Source: Zygotorulaspora mrakii (lineage: Eukaryota; Ascomycota; Saccharomycetes; Saccharomycetales; Saccharomycetaceae). From it: DNA of 64,000 bases. A program made the translations under genes and the position numbers. The DNA lies in assembly GCF_013402915.1 (NCBI RefSeq), contig NC_050719.1, forward strand, positions 1,178,001 to 1,242,000, given 5' to 3'. This document shows, one piece after another, positions 61,195 to 64,000 of this stretch (within the stretch, counting starts at the first letter, position 1; every line of letters begins with the position of its first letter). Below the pieces are notes generated by a model, which was given only the letters and a program-made list of their open reading frames with translations, had not been told where the DNA came from and did not search any database.

Positions 61195-62526
61195 TCATAC
61201 TTTTGTGACTTTTTTATCATCGTCCCCGTCAAATAACCAATCCCAACGGCCTTTTTTATGAAGAATGGCTAAAATTAACACTGCTGGTAAATGTAATACA
61301 CTGATCAGGAAAGTTTTTCTTGCGTAAACGTTAGCAATTGCTAACCCTTTATTTAGCCTCGTCGTATCATTTAAAATATCTTTTGTATTATTTTTCTTCT
61401 GTTGCCAATAAAATTTGAATGCCCAAAATGACATCCATGCATTGATAATACCTGAATCAATTTGATAGTACCAATCAGTGATGTTAAAATAGGAGAATGC
61501 GAGGCATATGGGGAACATAAGTAAGGAATACCGCAGGGCAACTCGAGCATTCAGCAATGGATTTTTCCATGCAGTCATAACATAGCCAGCATTTTTATAT
61601 TCGCTTCTAATGTTATGGCTTAAAGTATTGAAATGTGGAAACTGCCATGCATATAGTAAGCCGGCCACACACCATGCACCAGGATGGGTTAAAGGGCTCG
61701 CTGCAGCCCATCCCATCAATGGTGGAATAGCACCGACAACTGCACCAACCCACGTATTTATGATGTGTTTTCTTTTCAGAGACGTATATAACCATCCATA
61801 CAACGCAATATTTGATAAACCAAGTAATGAAACTGTTGGGTTTACCCCAAAATAAAGGATTGAGGTACCCATTGTACCCATTAGAGCAGCAAACCTATAT
61901 GCTTGAAAAGGTGTTACTAAGCCACGAACCACAGGCCTGGCTTGTGTACGAATCATTTGCCGATCGAACTCAGGCTCTCTTCCCATATTAATCGCGTTAG
62001 CTGAAGCCGAACATAACGTAGTGCCCACCGTTAAACTTAATAGTTGTCCAACGGATGCAGCATATGGTGAGATCGCGTAAGAGCATATGGCGCTCAGCAT
62101 AACTAGTATTGTTAACCTTGGCTTACTCAATTGAAGATACGGATTAAGGTATGTTTTTATTATATCGACTTCTTTTGACGAACGTCTTGCATCCCTTTGA
62201 GCTTTTCTGGTTGCAGTAGGTACCGGCTTAATGGCGAAAGGTATATTTGCGTTTTCCTTTGTACTGCTACTAGTATCATTTGTACAACTGAGACTTTTTG
62301 TTGCCCTTTCAGTGATGGTTTCATGACGCTCCTGTGAAATATTTGACGTGAACTCAATCGGCGATGTGTTCATGTGAGAATTCCTATTAGTTGCGTTAAC
62401 TTTCATACCACGAACAATATCTATTCGAATGGTAGATAAGAACATTGAGCGCCTGTAAGGTAATGATTTTATACTCCTAATTGTGAAGCCTCCCATTATG
62501 CATTGAGACTGAGCTGGGGCAAACAT
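61195..62526 (-). CDS. COX10: Heme A/O synthesis farnesyltransferase Cox10
   Basis: Cox10 (protoheme IX farnesyltransferase) makes heme O in the mitochondrial inner membrane for cytochrome c oxidase. The product of 443 residues from ATG 62524-62526 (462 in S. cerevisiae) has a basic N-terminal presequence region. The UbiA-type catalytic motif is N-x-x-x-(E/D)...D: NMGREPEFDRQM, followed by RTQARPVVRG. About seven to eight membrane helices are apparent (AALMGTMGTSILYFGVN, WVGAVVGAIPPLMGWAA and others). An internal ATG at 62496 (MGGFTIRSIKS) is an equally possible start. Confidence 0.95.
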   Translation of the reverse strand: MFAPAQSQCIMGGFTIRSIKSLPYRRSMFLSTIRIDIVRGMKVNATNRNSHMNTSPIEFTSNISQERHETITERATKSLSCTNDTSSSTKENANIPFAIKPVPTATRKAQRDARRSSKEVDIIKTYLNPYLQLSKPRLTILVMLSAICSYAISPYAASVGQLLSLTVGTTLCSASANAINMGREPEFDRQMIRTQARPVVRGLVTPFQAYRFAALMGTMGTSILYFGVNPTVSLLGLSNIALYGWLYTSLKRKHIINTWVGAVVGAIPPLMGWAAASPLTHPGAWCVAGLLYAWQFPHFNTLSHNIRSEYKNAGYVMTAWKNPLLNARVALRYSLLMFPICLAFSYFNITDWYYQIDSGIINAWMSFWAFKFYWQQKKNNTKDILNDTTRLNKGLAIANVYARKTFLISVLHLPAVLILAILHKKGRWDWLFDGDDDKKVTKV

Positions 62527-62744
62527 AGTGAACACTACCAGTGAATTGCCAATTAGTAAAGCAGTGCTCTATGTTGGTGTGGTAAAATCTCTCAGGCACT
62601 GTTGAAAGTACGAATTTTAGTCTAGTTTTTCATTATCAGCACGGTAAGATTTAAATTTTTACCTTTATGATGGATGGTTGTCAGAAAAAATAGGCTCCAA
62701 AAAACTAAAAAAAAATTACTTTTCTAATTTATGTATCTATTTGC

Positions 62745-63740
62745 TTATGTAGCCGCTACTGCAGTTTCATCATCTTTATTGACAAACTTATCTTCCTCAG
62801 AGACCTCAGTTTCATACTCTTTTGCTCTTTTTTCTTGAATCTTTTTATTCTGTATTTTGTTCTCAATCAAGTCATCAAATGCAATTATCGATCTCACCAT
62901 GTTACTAATATATATGATCATTAGTTCGTCATTAGTCTTGATTGTAAGCGCTTTCTGTAAATTATTTGAGGTCTTGATGACATCTGCATTTTTTGCACTC
63001 ATCTCATCCTCGTTTGGCGATCCTAAATTGGGCAAAAGGTTGAAAACGTCCTGCAATTTCCCTAAAATAATGTGATTAACCGGTAGCTTGCCATTGATTA
63101 CTTTATCCAAATATGCAACGACGTCGCCCAGCTTCCTCTGCAGCCCCTTCAACGATTTCAATTGATTGGTCAATCTGATTGACAGTCCTCCCGCGGCCTG
63201 GTCACGCACGTCTCTCAAAAGATGCTCTACACCAATCTCTTCAGCCTCCTCCGCTTCCACCGAGCATGGCAGATGAATGAAAGTCTTCTCCGTCGACGTA
63301 CCATCATCCTTAACTTGCTCCTTGGCCACATATGCATCTGTTGGCAGCCCAACGCCTTCCTGTTTTACGTCCACGATCAGCAGCAGCGATTCTGTCGCGC
63401 AGTATTTCTTGAACAGCTCGTTGATCTTGAGATCGGACGCCTTGAGCTTCGGTCCGCTGTGATACCACCCTACTAACTTTTCCTTCGCATTGATTTTCTT
63501 GCACATCTCATTCATGTTCTCTATATAATTGTGATCCAGGAACCACACATCTGGATTTTTTTCATCTTCCTCGAACGGTAGAGCAAACGAGTTGGTCACT
63601 CTTAGCGTGCTACCTGTAGCATCACCTAAAATTACACCAACGCATCTTTTCCCCTCCGGAGTATTGGTACGCTGGTAGTGGTCTAGTACCGACAACAGCA
63701 CCAGCGGAGCAACGGTAACTCTTTCATGTGCAGCAGACAT
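62745..63740 (-). CDS. RPN8: 26S proteasome lid subunit Rpn8
   Basis: Rpn8 is the MPN-domain partner of the deubiquitinase Rpn11 in the proteasome lid. The ATG at 63738-63740 ([17 protein letters not shown]) gives 331 residues (338 in S. cerevisiae). An open frame extends upstream through the tandem repeat to another ATG, but that extension ([14 protein letters not shown]) is not conserved. The MPN domain lies at about 5-145 ([19 protein letters not shown]). The JAMM histidines and aspartate are incomplete, as known for Rpn8, which is catalytically inactive. The tail is charged and helical. Confidence 0.97.
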   Translation of the reverse strand: MSAAHERVTVAPLVLLSVLDHYQRTNTPEGKRCVGVILGDATGSTLRVTNSFALPFEEDEKNPDVWFLDHNYIENMNEMCKKINAKEKLVGWYHSGPKLKASDLKINELFKKYCATESLLLIVDVKQEGVGLPTDAYVAKEQVKDDGTSTEKTFIHLPCSVEAEEAEEIGVEHLLRDVRDQAAGGLSIRLTNQLKSLKGLQRKLGDVVAYLDKVINGKLPVNHIILGKLQDVFNLLPNLGSPNEDEMSAKNADVIKTSNNLQKALTIKTNDELMIIYISNMVRSIIAFDDLIENKIQNKKIQEKRAKEYETEVSEEDKFVNKDDETAVAAT

Positions 63741-63750
63741 GGTAGTGTAG

Positions 63751-63830
63751 CAGGTGAATGGTTCAACAGGTGAATGGTTCAACAGGTGAATGGTTCAACA
63801 GGTGAATGGTTCAACAGGTGAATGCGTCAA
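63751..63830. repeat. Five-copy 16-bp tandem repeat upstream of RPN8
   Basis: The unit CAGGTGAATGGTTCAA is repeated exactly four times (63751-63814), and a fifth copy (63815-63830) has two mismatches. It starts about 11 bp before the RPN8 ATG and thus lies in the probable 5' leader or core promoter. The unit is not a multiple of three, so a coding role is unlikely. Confidence 0.95.
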
Positions 63831-63864
63831 TTTCTTCTACGACTACTCAATTCAATAATCCTTG

Positions 63865-63873
63865 TTTGCCACC
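63865..63873 (-). promoter_or_regulatory. PACE box (Rpn4 site) of RPN8
   Basis: The minus strand reads GGTGGCAAA, an exact PACE match in the direction of RPN8, about 125 bp before its ATG. The 16-bp repeat lies between the two. Confidence 0.85.
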
Positions 63874-64000
63874 GATAGCCATGAGATCCTTTTCAGACCT
63901 TAAAACAGTCAAGTTACTTTCGTCTAACAGGTAGAAAAGAGCCTGCCGTCCATGATGATACTCGAGCTCCATAAAATGAATCGAAGTGTTGTGCAGTCCG
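63874..64000. other. Right-edge flank
   Basis: No gene is callable in the last 127 bp. An ATG at 63976 opens a plus-strand frame that runs to the window end for only eight codons and cannot be judged. Confidence 0.4.

Noticed and set aside
63741..63782. N-terminal extension of Rpn8 (14 extra residues from an upstream ATG)
   Set aside because: The extension is encoded largely by the 16-bp tandem repeat and is not conserved; the downstream ATG aligns with the family start.

Overview
The window is a gene-dense nuclear chromosome segment from a budding yeast of the family Saccharomycetaceae. It carries 38 complete protein genes, almost all recognisable as one-to-one relatives of Saccharomyces cerevisiae genes. 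No intron is needed in any of them. Spacers are short and AT-rich, and no tRNA, rRNA, transposon, CRISPR array or prokaryotic feature is visible. Gene order is the strongest taxonomic clue. Genes that in S. cerevisiae are split between chromosome XV (YOR242C to YOR261C) and chromosome XVI (YPL151C to YPL176C) lie here interleaved in one block. That is the arrangement expected of a lineage that did not undergo the whole-genome duplication (Torulaspora, Zygosaccharomyces, Lachancea or a similar genus). The genus cannot be resolved from the sequence alone.

Layout by region. 1-8 kb: SSP2 (spore wall), PUS7 (pseudouridine synthase), PRP46 (splicing), ESA1 (NuA4 acetyltransferase), RRD2 (PP2A activator). 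8-19 kb: DGA1 (triacylglycerol), RAD53 (checkpoint kinase), PEP4 (vacuolar protease), TGS1 (cap hypermethylase), AIM44 (bud neck), PET20 (mitochondrial). 19-29 kb: CDC60 (LeuRS), ENV9 (lipid droplet SDR), BEM4 (polarity), a YPL162C-like membrane protein, and an SRL1/SVS1-type wall mannoprotein. 29-42 kb: MLH3, APC5, CLP1, TUM1, ATG29, REV3. 42-51 kb: TMA16, MRX4, NAT5, SEC63, MEX67, a probable OSW1, DAP1. 51-64 kb: a TRE1/TRE2 relative, SPT14, CDC31, MRPL40, HNT3, RPT4, GCD1, COX10, RPN8.

These are housekeeping genes, each under its own promoter, rather than one joint system. Several promoters carry exact matches to known yeast regulons: proteasome PACE boxes at RPT4 and RPN8, PAC/RRPE ribosome-biogenesis boxes at PUS7 and GCD1, MCB boxes at RAD53, a perfect inverted pair of SCB-type boxes upstream of the SRL1-like gene, and a full middle-sporulation element before OSW1.

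I found no undescribed multi-gene system. The points most worth checking are an Hnt3 that lacks the zinc-binding cysteines of its C-terminal finger, the absence of KIP2 and NIP100 (both dynein-pathway genes) from their expected places, an intron-free SPT14, and a 16-bp tandem repeat between the PACE box and the start of RPN8. Several open frames extend upstream of the true ATG through TTG or GTG codons; starts below are placed at ATG. Comparisons with S. cerevisiae are from memory, not from a database search.
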